Shown: positions 1 through 9,872, counted from the first letter of the stretch. The stretch: DNA of 34,842 bases from Actinomadura sp. KC06 (GCF_004348735.1 NZ_SMKT01000098.1:1-34842); one strand, 5' to 3'. The notes: a model not told the origin generated them from the letters alone. Numbers and translations: made by a program.

Positions 1-919
<919 letters not shown>

Positions 920-1045
920 GGAGATCACCTTCCGCCCCCATGAGCCGCGTCCTGGCGACCGCACACACGGCGGCACGCGGCCCCAACGATCCATACGATG
1001 ACAGAGGACGGGGCAAGGTTCTAGCGCGTCGCGCCGCGGCGGGCG

Positions 1046-4000
1046 TCAGTGGAAGTTGCGGGCGCGGACGCGACCGGGTACAGGGAGCCGCCGCAGCCGG
1101 GTCGCGCGGACGTTCGCGACGCCGTCCGCGCGCTCCAGCCGGCCGCTGACCAGCAGCGCCTGCGAGTCGACGGCGAGGCCGCGGTGCCGCTGGAACACCT
1201 GCGGCGGGCACACCACGTTGATGATGCCCGTCTCGTCCTCCAGGGTCATGAAGACGATGCCGCCCGCGGTCGGGGGCCGCTGCCGGTGCGTGACGAGCCC
1301 GGCGACGACGACGTTCGTCTCGCCCGGCGTCCCGGCGAGGCGGGTGGACGACAGCGCGCCCAGCTCGTCGAGGGCCTCCCGGACGTGCGCGACCGGATGG
1401 GTGTGGGACACGCCGGTCGCCCACAGGTCGGCGAGCGTCTCCTCGATCGGCGTCATCGCGGGCAGCGGCGGGGCGGACGCGCCCGGCGTCACGCCCTCCA
1501 GCTGCCCGGGGCCGGATCCGGCGAGTGCGCCCGCCGCCCACAGCGCCTCCCGCCGCGACAGCCCGAAGCGGTCGAACGCGCCCGCCGTCGCGAGCGCCTC
1601 CAGCGCCCCCGACGACAGCGGGACGCGCCGCGCGAGGTCCTCCATGCTCGTGTAGGGGCGTCCCGCCGCGATCGCCTCCGCGGGCCCGTCGCCCAGGTTG
1701 CGGATCCCGGCGAAGCCGAGCCTGATCGCGGGCTGCGGCTCGGACGGCGCGTGCGGGTGCTCGGAGTCGACCTCCACGGTCTCCTCCAGCGTCGGGTGGA
1801 CGTCGCTGGCGTTGATGTCCACGCCCCTGACCACGACGCCGTGCCGCCGCGCGTCGGCCAGGAGGCTCTGCGGGGAGTAGAAGCCCATCGGCTGGTTCCG
1901 CACCAGCGCGGCGGTGAACGCGGCCGGGTAGTGGCGCTTCAGCCAGGAGCTCGCGTACACCAGATGCGCGAAGCTCTGCGCGTGGGACTCCGGGAACCCG
2001 AACCCGGTGAAGCCGAGGATCTTCTCGTACACGCTCTCGGCGATGTCGGCGGGGATGCCGCGCTCGGCCATGCCGTCCAGCAGGCGCGCCTTCAGCCGCT
2101 CGACGCGCTCCGGCGCGCGTTTGGCGCCCATCGCCTGGCGGAGCTGGTCGGACTCGGCGGGCGTGAACCCGGCGCAGTCGACGGCGAGCTGCATCATCTG
2201 CTCCTGGAACAGCGGGACGCCGAGCGTCCGCGACAGCGCCGGCTCCATCAGCGGGTGCGGGCAGCGGGCCGGTTCCAGCCCCTTGCGGCGCCGCAGGTAC
2301 GGGTGGACGGACCCGCCCTGGATCGGCCCCGGCCTGATCAGCGCCACCTCCACCACCAGGTCGTAGAACTCGCGGGGCTTCAGCCGCGGCAGCGTCGCCA
2401 TCTGCGCCCGCGACTCGACCTGGAACACCCCGACCGTGTCGGCGTCGCACAGCATGTCGTACACCAGGTCGTCCTCCGGCGGGATCGACTGGAGGTCGTA
2501 CCGGCGGCCGTGGTGCTCGTCGACCAGGTCGAAGCAGTCGTGCAGCGCGGCGAGCATGCCGAGGCCGAGCAGGTCGAACTTCACCAGCCCTGCCGCGGCG
2601 CAGTCGTCCTTGTCCCACTGCAGGACGCTGCGGTTCGGCATCGTGGCCCACTCGATCGGGCAGATCTCCCCGACGGGACGGTCCGCGATCACCATGCCGC
2701 CGGAGTGGATGCCGAGGTGCCGGGGGAGCCGCTGCATCCGGTCCGCCAGCTCCAGCACCGGGCCGGGGATGTCGGACTCCGAGCCGACCGGGTCGCGCGG
2801 GTCGATGCCCTTCGACCAGGCATCCTGCTGGCCGGGGGAGAAGCCGAGCGCGCGGGCCGCGTCCCGGACGGCCATGCGCGGCCGGTAGCTGATGACGTTC
2901 GCGACCTGCGCCGTGCACTCCCGCCCGTACTTGCCGTACACGTACTGGATGGCCTCCTCGCGGCGGCGGTGCTCGATGTCGAGGTCGATGTCGGGCGGGC
3001 CGTCGCGTCCGGGGGACAGGAACCGCTCGAACAGCAGCCCGTGCCGGACGGCGTCGACGCCCGTGATGCCGAGCGCGTAGCAGACCGCCGAGTTGGCCGC
3101 CGACCCCCGTCCCTGGCACAGGATGCCTTCGCGGCGGCAGAACTCCACGATGTCGTGGACGATCAGGAAGTAGCCGGGGAAGCGGAGCTGCTCGATGACG
3201 TCCAGCTCCTTGGCGATCTGCTCGTACGCGCCCGACACCTTCTCCTGCTCCGGCGGCCCGTACCGTTTCAGCGCGCCCTCGGCGACGAGGTGCCGCAGCC
3301 AGCTTGCCTCGGTGTGCCCATCCGGGACGGGCCAGTCAGGCAGGCGGGGCGCGACGACGTCGAAGTCGAACAGGCATTCCTTGGCGAGCGCGACCGTCCG
3401 CTCCCGGACGCCGGGGAACCGCGCCAGCCGCCTCGCCATCTCCGCGCCGCTGCGGATGTGCGCGGTGCCGCTCGCCGGGAGCCAGCCCACCATGTCGTCC
3501 AGGCTGCGGCGGGCCCGGACGGCGGCCATCGCCTGCGCCAGCCGCGCGTCCGCTCCGGGCGCCGCGAAATGCACGTTGTTGGACGCGACGACGTCGACCC
3601 CGACGCGCTGGGCAAGGTCGAACAGGACGTCGTTGCGGTGGTCGTCGTCGGGCTGGTCGTGGTCGATGAGCTCGGCGAACACGTTCTCGCGCCCGAACAT
3701 CGCGATGAGGTTCCGCAGCTCCCGCCCGGCCGCGTCCGGGCCGCCCGACTCCAGCGCCGCCGGGACGGGCCCCTTCCGGCAGCCGGTCAGCACCGCCCAG
3801 TGCCCGCCGTGCGCATCGGCCAGCGCCTCCAGGTCGTAGACGGGACGGCCCTTCCGCCCGCCCGCGAGCTGCGCGGCCGTGATCGCCGAGCAGAGCCGCG
3901 CGTATCCGGGGGCACCGCGCGCGAGCACCAGCAGGTGCCGTCCGGCCGGGTCGGGCTCGCCGGTCCGCGGGCCCGGCAGGCCCAGGCTCAGCTCCGCGCC

Positions 4001-4321
4001 GAACACCGTCCCGATCCCGGAGCCGCTCGCGGCCTGCGCGAACTGCACCGCCCCGTACATGCCGTCGTGGTCGGTGATCGCCATCGTCTCCACGCCGAGC
4101 CGCGCCGCCTCCTCCACGAGCGAGGCCGGGTCGCTGGCCCCGTCCAGGAAGCTGAACGACGAGTGGCAGTGCAGTTCGGCCCACGCCACGTCCGTCTCGG
4201 CGAGCTTGGGGACGGCCGACGGCTCGAACGGCTCCTCCGGCTTCTGCGGCTCGGACGGACGCCACGACAGCCGCTCCTCGAACTCCCGCCACGAGATCGG
4301 CGGGTTGTGCCAGTTAGTCAT
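1046..4321 (-). CDS. dnaE2: Error-prone DNA polymerase DnaE2 (mutasome catalytic subunit)
   Basis: A 1091-residue C-family DNA polymerase alpha subunit, of typical DnaE2 length. The PHP domain begins with ELHCHSSFSFLDG (H51, H53) and TDHDGMYG (84-91). The palm carries PDIDLD (443-448) and a third acidic residue in KFDLLGLG (D583), the expected metal-binding triad. IRPGPIQGG and the fingers segment VPLFQEQMM follow, and an OB-fold (VVVAGLVTHRQRPPTAGG) is near the C-terminus. In the mycobacterial model DnaE2 performs SOS-induced translesion synthesis together with ImuA' and ImuB. The ATG overlaps the imuB stop by 8 bp, so translation is probably coupled. Expression should follow the LexA box upstream of imuA'. 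The N-terminal 40 residues are variable and Pro/Glu rich, so the exact start rests mainly on the overlap. Confidence 0.96.
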   Translation of the reverse strand: MTNWHNPPISWREFEERLSWRPSEPQKPEEPFEPSAVPKLAETDVAWAELHCHSSFSFLDGASDPASLVEEAARLGVETMAITDHDGMYGAVQFAQAASGSGIGTVFGAELSLGLPGPRTGEPDPAGRHLLVLARGAPGYARLCSAITAAQLAGGRKGRPVYDLEALADAHGGHWAVLTGCRKGPVPAALESGGPDAAGRELRNLIAMFGRENVFAELIDHDQPDDDHRNDVLFDLAQRVGVDVVASNNVHFAAPGADARLAQAMAAVRARRSLDDMVGWLPASGTAHIRSGAEMARRLARFPGVRERTVALAKECLFDFDVVAPRLPDWPVPDGHTEASWLRHLVAEGALKRYGPPEQEKVSGAYEQIAKELDVIEQLRFPGYFLIVHDIVEFCRREGILCQGRGSAANSAVCYALGITGVDAVRHGLLFERFLSPGRDGPPDIDLDIEHRRREEAIQYVYGKYGRECTAQVANVISYRPRMAVRDAARALGFSPGQQDAWSKGIDPRDPVGSESDIPGPVLELADRMQRLPRHLGIHSGGMVIADRPVGEICPIEWATMPNRSVLQWDKDDCAAAGLVKFDLLGLGMLAALHDCFDLVDEHHGRRYDLQSIPPEDDLVYDMLCDADTVGVFQVESRAQMATLPRLKPREFYDLVVEVALIRPGPIQGGSVHPYLRRRKGLEPARCPHPLMEPALSRTLGVPLFQEQMMQLAVDCAGFTPAESDQLRQAMGAKRAPERVERLKARLLDGMAERGIPADIAESVYEKILGFTGFGFPESHAQSFAHLVYASSWLKRHYPAAFTAALVRNQPMGFYSPQSLLADARRHGVVVRGVDINASDVHPTLEETVEVDSEHPHAPSEPQPAIRLGFAGIRNLGDGPAEAIAAGRPYTSMEDLARRVPLSSGALEALATAGAFDRFGLSRREALWAAGALAGSGPGQLEGVTPGASAPPLPAMTPIEETLADLWATGVSHTHPVAHVREALDELGALSSTRLAGTPGETNVVVAGLVTHRQRPPTAGGIVFMTLEDETGIINVVCPPQVFQRHRGLAVDSQALLVSGRLERADGVANVRATRLRRLPVPGRVRARNFH

Positions 4322-5825
4322 AGACGCCCTCGATGTGCCAGCGGCCGCCCTCGACGGCGAGGAGGTAGGCGGCGCCGTCGTCCGTGGTGACCTGGAAGCG
4401 GGCGCGGCGGCGTGCGCGGTCGGCGTCCCACCACCGCTCGTCGGCGGGCCACGGGCCCGTCCACCCCGTGATCGCGGCGGGACTGCCCCGCAGCGCCAGC
4501 ACGGCGGGCGGCGCGGACACCTCGCAGCGCGCCGACACCACCACCGGCTCCCCGGCGGCGTCGACCAGCTCGACGTCGGGCGGCGCCGCGGGGACGACCG
4601 CGGGCGCGGGACCCGTCACCCGTCCGGGCCACGGGCCCTCGGGAAGGCCGCCGGGCGGCAGGTCACCGATCGGGACGCGGACGACCCGCTCGCCCGGCCC
4701 GCGCCCGCCGACCAGCACCGGGCGCGTGATCCCGTGATGACCGAGCAGCGCCTGGATGCGGTCGGCGGCCCGCGCGATCCGGTCGGTGACGGACGTCCGG
4801 CCCCACAACCCCTCCTGCCTTCCTTCGTCCGGGACGAGCTGGTCGGGCGCCAGTTCCAGCCACGTCACGCCGCCCCACACGTCCTCGGAATCACCGCCTT
4901 GCCAGGCGGACAGCTGCCAGCGCACCCGCTCGGCCACGGCCAGCGCCGACAGGCCGTCGTGCCGCCACAGGCGCCGCAGCACGCGGCCGTCCGCGAACCC
5001 GGCCGCGACCTCCAGCCGGACGCACGCCAGCCCGCTCGCCGCCAGCGTCTCGTGCAGCTCGCCCGCGAGCCGCTTGGCCGCGAACACCACCCGCTCGGAC
5101 TGCTCGGCGGGCGGATCGAAGTCGCCGCGGACGGTGAGGTCCTCCGTGCCCTTGACCGGCGCGAGCGGGCGCGGCTCCTCGCCCCTGGCCATCCGGTGCG
5201 CGAGCGCGCCGTCCGTGCCGAACCGGCCCGCGACGTGCCCGGACGGCAGCGCCGCGAAGTCGCCGAGCGTCTTGATCCCGAGCCGCCGCAGCAGGTCGGC
5301 CAGCTCCGGCCGGTCGAGGACGGACAGCGGATACGGCGCGAGGAACGCCGCCGCGCCGCCCTCCGGCACGACCACGCCGCCCTGCCCGGCGCGGGCGGCC
5401 AGCTCCGCCGCGAACAGCCCGTCCGCGACGCCGGAGCCGCAGTCGTGCCCGGCCTCGACGACCGCGTCCTGGACGAGCACGCGCAGCGCCTCCTCGCCCC
5501 CGTAGAACCGGGCCGGGCCGCGCGCCGGGATCGCGCACAGCCCCGGCCGCACCACCTCCACCCTGGGCGTGAGCGCCGCGACCGCCTCCACGACCGTCTC
5601 GAAGAGGCGTCCCTCCGCGTCGGGGTCGCGTTCGCGGACCACGAGTTCGGGGCAGCGCCGCTGGGCGTCCCGGAGCCGCTGCCCGCGCCGGACGCCCTCG
5701 GCCCGCGCCGCCGCCGTGCACGCCGCGACCTGCCCCTGGACGACCACGGCCCCGGCGGTGGCGGCGTCCACGCCGACCGCCGTCGCGGGCCAGTCCGGAC
5801 ACCAGACGACCAGGACCCGGGTCAT
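4314..5825 (-). CDS. imuB: ImuB, catalytically dead Y-family polymerase-like mutasome scaffold
   Basis: A 503-residue Y-family polymerase homologue. It starts VVWCPDWPATAVG where active Y-family enzymes have the first metal-binding Asp, and reads PARGPARFYGG where active enzymes have an S-x-D-E motif, so the catalytic acids are missing as expected for ImuB. QEGLWG at residues 337-342 resembles the QLPLWG beta-clamp motif of the mycobacterial protein. The known role is to bridge the sliding clamp, DnaE2 and ImuA' in SOS mutagenesis. The start ATG overlaps the imuA' stop as ATGA, and the stop overlaps the dnaE2 start. The helix-hairpin-helix region LLRRLGIKTLGDFAALP (about 178-194) is intact. 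Confidence 0.94.
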   Translation of the reverse strand: MTRVLVVWCPDWPATAVGVDAATAGAVVVQGQVAACTAAARAEGVRRGQRLRDAQRRCPELVVRERDPDAEGRLFETVVEAVAALTPRVEVVRPGLCAIPARGPARFYGGEEALRVLVQDAVVEAGHDCGSGVADGLFAAELAARAGQGGVVVPEGGAAAFLAPYPLSVLDRPELADLLRRLGIKTLGDFAALPSGHVAGRFGTDGALAHRMARGEEPRPLAPVKGTEDLTVRGDFDPPAEQSERVVFAAKRLAGELHETLAASGLACVRLEVAAGFADGRVLRRLWRHDGLSALAVAERVRWQLSAWQGGDSEDVWGGVTWLELAPDQLVPDEGRQEGLWGRTSVTDRIARAADRIQALLGHHGITRPVLVGGRGPGERVVRVPIGDLPPGGLPEGPWPGRVTGPAPAVVPAAPPDVELVDAAGEPVVVSARCEVSAPPAVLALRGSPAAITGWTGPWPADERWWDADRARRRARFQVTTDDGAAYLLAVEGGRWHIEGVYD

Positions 5826-6532
5826 GCGATCGCCCTTTCGTCCGCGGGCGGCGGGACGAGTTCCAGCGGCGGCCGGACGGTCTCGTCGGGCGTGACCGTG
5901 CCGTCGGCGGCGGGCAGCCAGAGGCGGGCGCGGCGGCCCGGACCAGGCGCGTCGCGGCCCTCGGCGACGATCTCGACGCGGCGGCCGGTCAGCCGTCCGT
6001 GCCCGGCGGCGAGGCCCTCCCAGGCGGCGTCGTCCAGCCGGAGGCGGAGCCGGGCGCCGGGCCAGTCGTGCGCGAACGCGCCGGTCAGCGTCAGGACGCA
6101 GCCGTGTTTGCGGGCCAGCGCGGACAGCCGGCGGACGGCCGCCGCGCCCGGACGCTCAGGCGGGCACAGCAGGATCAGGTCGACGGCCTCGGCGAGGGCG
6201 GCGACCACGTCCGGCCACCGGTCGCCGGGGTCGTCGACGAGGAGGAGGCGCTCGGGGGCCGCGCCCATGCCGGCGGCGGCGGCGACGCCGAAGCCCGGGA
6301 CGCCGACGACCGCGCACCAGCCGCCCGCGCCGTCCGCCCCGCCGTGCCGGGAGACGCCCGCGACGAGCGCGAGGCCGAGCGACGCGGCGCCGGGCCCGCC
6401 GAGCCCGACGGCGGAGCCGGGCCGCAGCCCGCCGCCGGGCAGCATGGGACGCAGCGCGGGCAGCACGGGGACCGAGTCCCGGGGTGCCGCCTCCAGCGCC
6501 GTCTCCAGCTCCCGCAGCGCGGCCTCCGGCAC
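5822..6532 (-). CDS. imuA': ImuA' (RecA-fold-related SOS mutagenesis protein)
   Basis: A GTG start at 6532 is preceded by AGGAGGG at suitable spacing and gives 236 residues. The frame stays open further upstream, but that part covers the promoter and runs antisense to mtnA, so it is rejected. The protein has the layout of actinobacterial ImuA': an N-terminal PEAALRELE helix, a Gly-rich segment (GGLRPGSAVGLGGPG) where RecA-like folds have their phosphate loop, a hydrophobic strand DLILLCPPERPG, and a C-terminal RLRLRLDDAAWEG...RARLWLP part. No intact Walker A GKT/S is seen, in keeping with ImuA' acting as an accessory protein rather than a recombinase. It is the first gene of the imuA'-imuB-dnaE2 operon, directly downstream of a LexA box. 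Confidence 0.88.
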   Translation of the reverse strand: MPEAALRELETALEAAPRDSVPVLPALRPMLPGGGLRPGSAVGLGGPGAASLGLALVAGVSRHGGADGAGGWCAVVGVPGFGVAAAAGMGAAPERLLLVDDPGDRWPDVVAALAEAVDLILLCPPERPGAAAVRRLSALARKHGCVLTLTGAFAHDWPGARLRLRLDDAAWEGLAAGHGRLTGRRVEIVAEGRDAPGPGRRARLWLPAADGTVTPDETVRPPLELVPPPADERAIA

Positions 6533-6561
6533 GGTCGTCCCTCCTCTCGGCGCCTGCGACC

Positions 6562-6591
6562 AATCTCGAACACAAGTTCGACTTGTGTCAA
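6562..6591 (-). promoter_or_regulatory. Predicted promoter of imuA'-imuB-dnaE2
   Basis: On the minus strand a consensus TTGACA (6591-6586) is followed after 18 bp by GAGATT (6567-6562), a weak -10 with A2, A4 and T6 of TATAAT. The spacer contains almost the whole LexA box. The -35 match is strong, the -10 match is only moderate. Confidence 0.65.
6566..6581. promoter_or_regulatory. LexA (SOS) box
   Basis: TCGAACACAAGTTCGA is a perfect match to the TCGAAC-N4-GTTCGA LexA operator of mycobacteria and other actinobacteria. It lies 34 bp upstream of the imuA' GTG and falls between the predicted -35 and -10 elements of that gene, where LexA binding would block RNA polymerase. It is also about 108 bp upstream of the divergent mtnA, which may or may not be affected. 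Confidence 0.93.
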
Positions 6592-6689
6592 GTTGTCGCA
6601 GGTCACAGAGCGGAGCCGGGAGGGCCGCCAGGACGCGGAAAGCGCGACGGCATAGGGCTTTCCGGAGTTTTGCGGGCATCATGGGCGGT

Positions 6690-7760
6690 ATGACCGGCGA
6701 CGTGCGGACCATCGAGTGGACGGGCGACGGGCTCCGGCTGCTGGACCAGACGCTCCTGCCCGCGCGCGTCGAGTACGCGACCGTCCGCGACGTGGACGCG
6801 CTCGTGGACGCGATCCGCCGGCTCGTCGTGCGCGGCGCGCCCGCGCTGGGCGTGGCGGGCGCGTTCGGCGTCGCGATCGCCGTCCGGCAGGCCGCCCGCG
6901 AGGGCTGGGACGGCGCCCGGCGCGACGCGGCGATCGCCCGCGTCCGCGAGGCCCGCCCGACGGCGGTGAACCTGGCCGCCGGCGTCGACCGCGTGCTGCC
7001 GTTCATCGGCAAGGGCGCCGACGCCGTCGCGGCGGAGGCGCAGGCGCTCCTGGACGAGGACGTCCGCGGCAACCGCGCCATCGGGGCCTTCGGCGCCGAC
7101 TGGATCCTCGGCCGGGTCGGCGACCGGCCGCTCCGCGTCCTCACGCACTGCAACGCGGGCGCGCTCGCGACGGCCGGATGGGGCACGGCGCTCGGCGTCG
7201 TCCGGGAGCTGCACGGGCGCGGCCGCGTCGAGACCGTCTACGCGGACGAGACGCGCCCGCTGCTGCAGGGCGCGCGGCTCACCGCGTGGGAGCTCGACCA
7301 GGCCGGGATCCCGTGCGTCGTCCAGGCGGACGCCGCGGCGCCGAGCACGATCCTGCGCGGCCTCGCGGACGTCGCCGTCATCGGCGCGGACCGGATCGCC
7401 GCCAACGGCGACACCGCCAACAAGATCGGCTCGGTCGGGGTCGCGCTGGCGTGCGCGGCGGCCGGGATCCCGCTGGTCGTGGCCGCGCCGTGGAGCACCG
7501 TCGACCTCGCCGTCCCGGACGGGGCCGCGATCCCGATCGAGGAGCGTCCCGCCGAGGAGGTCCTGGCCTGGGGCGGCGCGAGGACCGCCCCGGCCGGGGT
7601 TGGGGCGTTCAATCCCGCGTTCGACGTCACGCCCGCCCGCCTCGTGACCGCGCTGGTCACCGAGACGGGCGTGCTGGAGGTCGCGGCGGGCGCGACCTCG
7701 GCGGGCGCGACCCCGGGCTCGGCGGGCGCGAACCCGTCAGCCGTCTCCTCGCGGCTCTAG
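6690..7760 (+). CDS. mtnA: S-methyl-5-thioribose-1-phosphate isomerase
   Basis: A 356-residue member of the eIF2B-related aldose-ketose isomerase family. It isomerises 5-methylthioribose 1-phosphate to methylthioribulose 1-phosphate in methionine salvage in the cytoplasm. RGAPALGVAGAFGVA (49-63) forms the substrate loop. LTHCNAGALAT contains the catalytic Cys154 and GADRIAANGDTANKIGS the catalytic Asp234. VVAAPWSTVD is also family-typical. The ATG at 6690 is chosen because the conserved VRTIEW starts just after it; an ATG at 6681 is possible, and neither has a strong ribosome-binding site. The last 25 residues are a repetitive Ala/Gly/Ser tail encoded by near-identical 14-bp units, beyond the catalytic fold. 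The 3' end overlaps the convergent peptidase gene by 24 bp. Confidence 0.94.
   Translation: MTGDVRTIEWTGDGLRLLDQTLLPARVEYATVRDVDALVDAIRRLVVRGAPALGVAGAFGVAIAVRQAAREGWDGARRDAAIARVREARPTAVNLAAGVDRVLPFIGKGADAVAAEAQALLDEDVRGNRAIGAFGADWILGRVGDRPLRVLTHCNAGALATAGWGTALGVVRELHGRGRVETVYADETRPLLQGARLTAWELDQAGIPCVVQADAAAPSTILRGLADVAVIGADRIAANGDTANKIGSVGVALACAAAGIPLVVAAPWSTVDLAVPDGAAIPIEERPAEEVLAWGGARTAPAGVGAFNPAFDVTPARLVTALVTETGVLEVAAGATSAGATPGSAGANPSAVSSRL
7684..7733 (+). repeat. Three near-identical 14-bp units in the mtnA 3' end
   Basis: CGGCGGGCGCGACC occurs at 7684-7697 and 7699-7712, and CGGCGGGCGCGAAC at 7720-7733. They encode the SAGAT/SAGAN-type tail of MtnA and end immediately before the convergent stop codon region. 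Slippage expansion is the likely origin. Confidence 0.7.
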
Positions 7761-9872
7761 GGTGCGGGTGGCGGCGCGCAGGCTGCGGAACAGCCGCGCC
7801 TCGTACTCCTTCGCGGCGCTGACGTCGCGGTCGAGGAACAGCGTGTCGTAGAGCGCGGGCAGCCGCTGCGTGGCGTAGCCGGTGTCCATGCCGGGCGCGT
7901 ACATCTGGTGCCGGTACCAGGGACGTCCCGGCAGCCCGGCCTCGGTCAGCAGGTCGCGTTCGGCCTGCATGATCCGGTCGTTGAGGCGGCGGAACGCGGC
8001 GGTGTCGCCGTCGCGGAGCGCCTCGTCCGCCCGCGCCCGCAGCGCCTCCGCCGCCCGCTGCCACGCCTTGGCCTGCTCGATGTCGCGGGACACGTCCACG
8101 ACGACGGAGCCGAGCCGCTCGCGCTGCTCCTCGGTGAAGTCGGCGAGGTACCGGGCGGTCTCCTCGGCGTACGGACGGTAGCGGAGCGCGACGACGTCGG
8201 CGTTCGCCAGCCGCAGCGTCGCGATGCCCGCCAGCCGCGACATCGCCGCGTGGTACTGCCAGGTCGGGTCGCCGAAACGCGACATCCAGTAGAAGTCGTC
8301 GCACGAGCAGTGGTAGTTGCCGTCGTCGCCCGGCGATTCGGAGCCGATGTCCATCGCGGGCACGCCGTACCGCTGGAAGAACGCCTGGAAGTCGGAGCCG
8401 CCGCCGATGCGGCTGATCGGCGTCTTCCCGTCGTTCTGCGCCTTCCACGCCTCGTGCAGCGTCCCGTCCGTGCCGGGCCAGCGCACCTGCTTGGACGCGT
8501 CGATGACGGACTGGTCCAGCGCGGGCGTCGTCGACGCGCCGAACTGCGAGCCGCTGGCGCCGTCCATGTTCACGTAGGCGACGGCGTTGCGGAGCTGCCT
8601 GGCCCGCTCCTCGGCGTACTCGGTGGAGCCGAACAGGCCGTACTCCTCACCGTCCCAGGTGGCCAGGACGATGGTGCGCTTGGGGCGCCATCCCTCCTTC
8701 AGCAGTTTCCCCAGAGCGCGTCCGACCTGGAGCACGTTCTCCGTCCCGGACAGGTTGTCGCTGCTCCCGTACGCCCACGAGTCGTGGTGCGCGCCCAGGA
8801 TGACCTCCTGCTGCGGGTGCTCGCTGCCTGGGATGCGCACGGTGACGTTCCACAGCGGACGCACCTCGAACTTGTTCTTGAGGTCGAGGTGGACCTTCGT
8901 CCCGCCGGGCCCGAAGCGGTAGTCGAACGGCAGGCCGCCCTGCCACTCCTTCGGCACCTTCGGGCCCGTCAGCGCCCGCAGCAGCGGCTCCGCCGCGCCG
9001 TAGGAGATCGGCGTCGTCGGGATGAGGCCCTTCAACATGGGCGCCTCGGACGGCGGGATCCGGTGCGCGCCCTTCACGGCGGGCCAGCCGGGCGTCTGCG
9101 GGTCGCCGGCGGCGAGCTGGATCTGCGCGACGCTGCCGCGCTGGATTCCGTCCGGGGCGCGCCACGGCCCGTCCGGGTACACCTCGCCCTTGGTGAAGCC
9201 GTCGTCGGCGGGGTCGGAGTAGATGAGGACGCCCTTCGCGCCCCGCTTGGCGGCCTCGCGCGGCTTGACCCCGCGGAACACCGCCCCGTACCGGGTGAGG
9301 ACGATCTTCCCCTCGACGGAGACGCCCTGCTTCTCCAGCAGCTCGAAGTCCTCCGGCCGCCCGTAGTTGGCGTACACGACCTCGCCCTTGACGTTCCCGG
9401 ACGGAGACATCCCGTTGTGCCCCGGGATCACCTTGTCGAAGTGCTTCTGCCAGGGCCGCTTCTTCTCCTTGACGGGGAGCGTCCGCCGGTCCGGCGCGGT
9501 CATCTCGACCTTCACACGCTCCGGCATGGACAGGTAGGCGTAGTACGTCGTGATCTCGGGCTGCAGCCCGTACGACTTGAAATGCGCGGCGATGCGCTGG
9601 ACGCGGCGCCAGTCGCCGGTCGTGGTCGCGAGGCCCGGCTCGGCGGCCAGTTCGGCGTCCAGCGCGCGGGCCACCTTCGCGGACGGGACGGAGCCGAACA
9701 GCTTCTCGTACTGCCGCTGCCATCGGGAGTTCTCGTCGGTGAAGCCGGGGATCGGTCGTTTCTCGTCGGAGGAGGGCGGTGCCGCGGCGGCGGGGGCCGC
9801 GGACAGGATGAGCGCGAGCGACACGGCGGGGGCGGTCAGCGCCGCCAGCGCCTGGGTTCGGGAGCTGAACAC
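7737..9872 (-). CDS. Secreted M28 peptidase, glutamate carboxypeptidase II/transferrin-receptor type
   Basis: A 711-residue protein starting at GTG 9872 behind GAGAGG. A Sec signal peptide (about 1-31) ends in APAAAA. A protease-associated domain follows (about 160-290, including GKIVLTRYGAVFRGVKPREAAKRGAKGV split by short turns). The M28 zinc peptidase core comes next, then a C-terminal helical transferrin-receptor-like dimerisation domain (about 590-711). By alignment with human GCPII motifs the zinc ligands are H362 (GAHHDSW), D372 (SSDNLSG), E410 (WDGEEYG), D437 (VNMDG) and H521 (YHCSCDD), with E409 as base, so all catalytic residues are kept. It should cleave C-terminal acidic or other residues from extracellular peptides; the exact substrate cannot be read. 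It is monocistronic, convergent with mtnA and divergent from the recD2-like gene. Confidence 0.93.
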   Translation of the reverse strand: MFSSRTQALAALTAPAVSLALILSAAPAAAAPPSSDEKRPIPGFTDENSRWQRQYEKLFGSVPSAKVARALDAELAAEPGLATTTGDWRRVQRIAAHFKSYGLQPEITTYYAYLSMPERVKVEMTAPDRRTLPVKEKKRPWQKHFDKVIPGHNGMSPSGNVKGEVVYANYGRPEDFELLEKQGVSVEGKIVLTRYGAVFRGVKPREAAKRGAKGVLIYSDPADDGFTKGEVYPDGPWRAPDGIQRGSVAQIQLAAGDPQTPGWPAVKGAHRIPPSEAPMLKGLIPTTPISYGAAEPLLRALTGPKVPKEWQGGLPFDYRFGPGGTKVHLDLKNKFEVRPLWNVTVRIPGSEHPQQEVILGAHHDSWAYGSSDNLSGTENVLQVGRALGKLLKEGWRPKRTIVLATWDGEEYGLFGSTEYAEERARQLRNAVAYVNMDGASGSQFGASTTPALDQSVIDASKQVRWPGTDGTLHEAWKAQNDGKTPISRIGGGSDFQAFFQRYGVPAMDIGSESPGDDGNYHCSCDDFYWMSRFGDPTWQYHAAMSRLAGIATLRLANADVVALRYRPYAEETARYLADFTEEQRERLGSVVVDVSRDIEQAKAWQRAAEALRARADEALRDGDTAAFRRLNDRIMQAERDLLTEAGLPGRPWYRHQMYAPGMDTGYATQRLPALYDTLFLDRDVSAAKEYEARLFRSLRAATRTLEPRGDG

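Noticed and set aside
3879..6689. Upstream extension of the mtnA frame by more than 900 codons
   Set aside because: The extension crosses the imu operon antisense and its promoter and has no domain similarity; MtnA similarity starts at 6690.
6533..7186. Upstream extension of the imuA' frame
   Set aside because: It would cover the LexA box and promoter and run antisense to mtnA; a GTG with an excellent ribosome-binding site is present at 6532.
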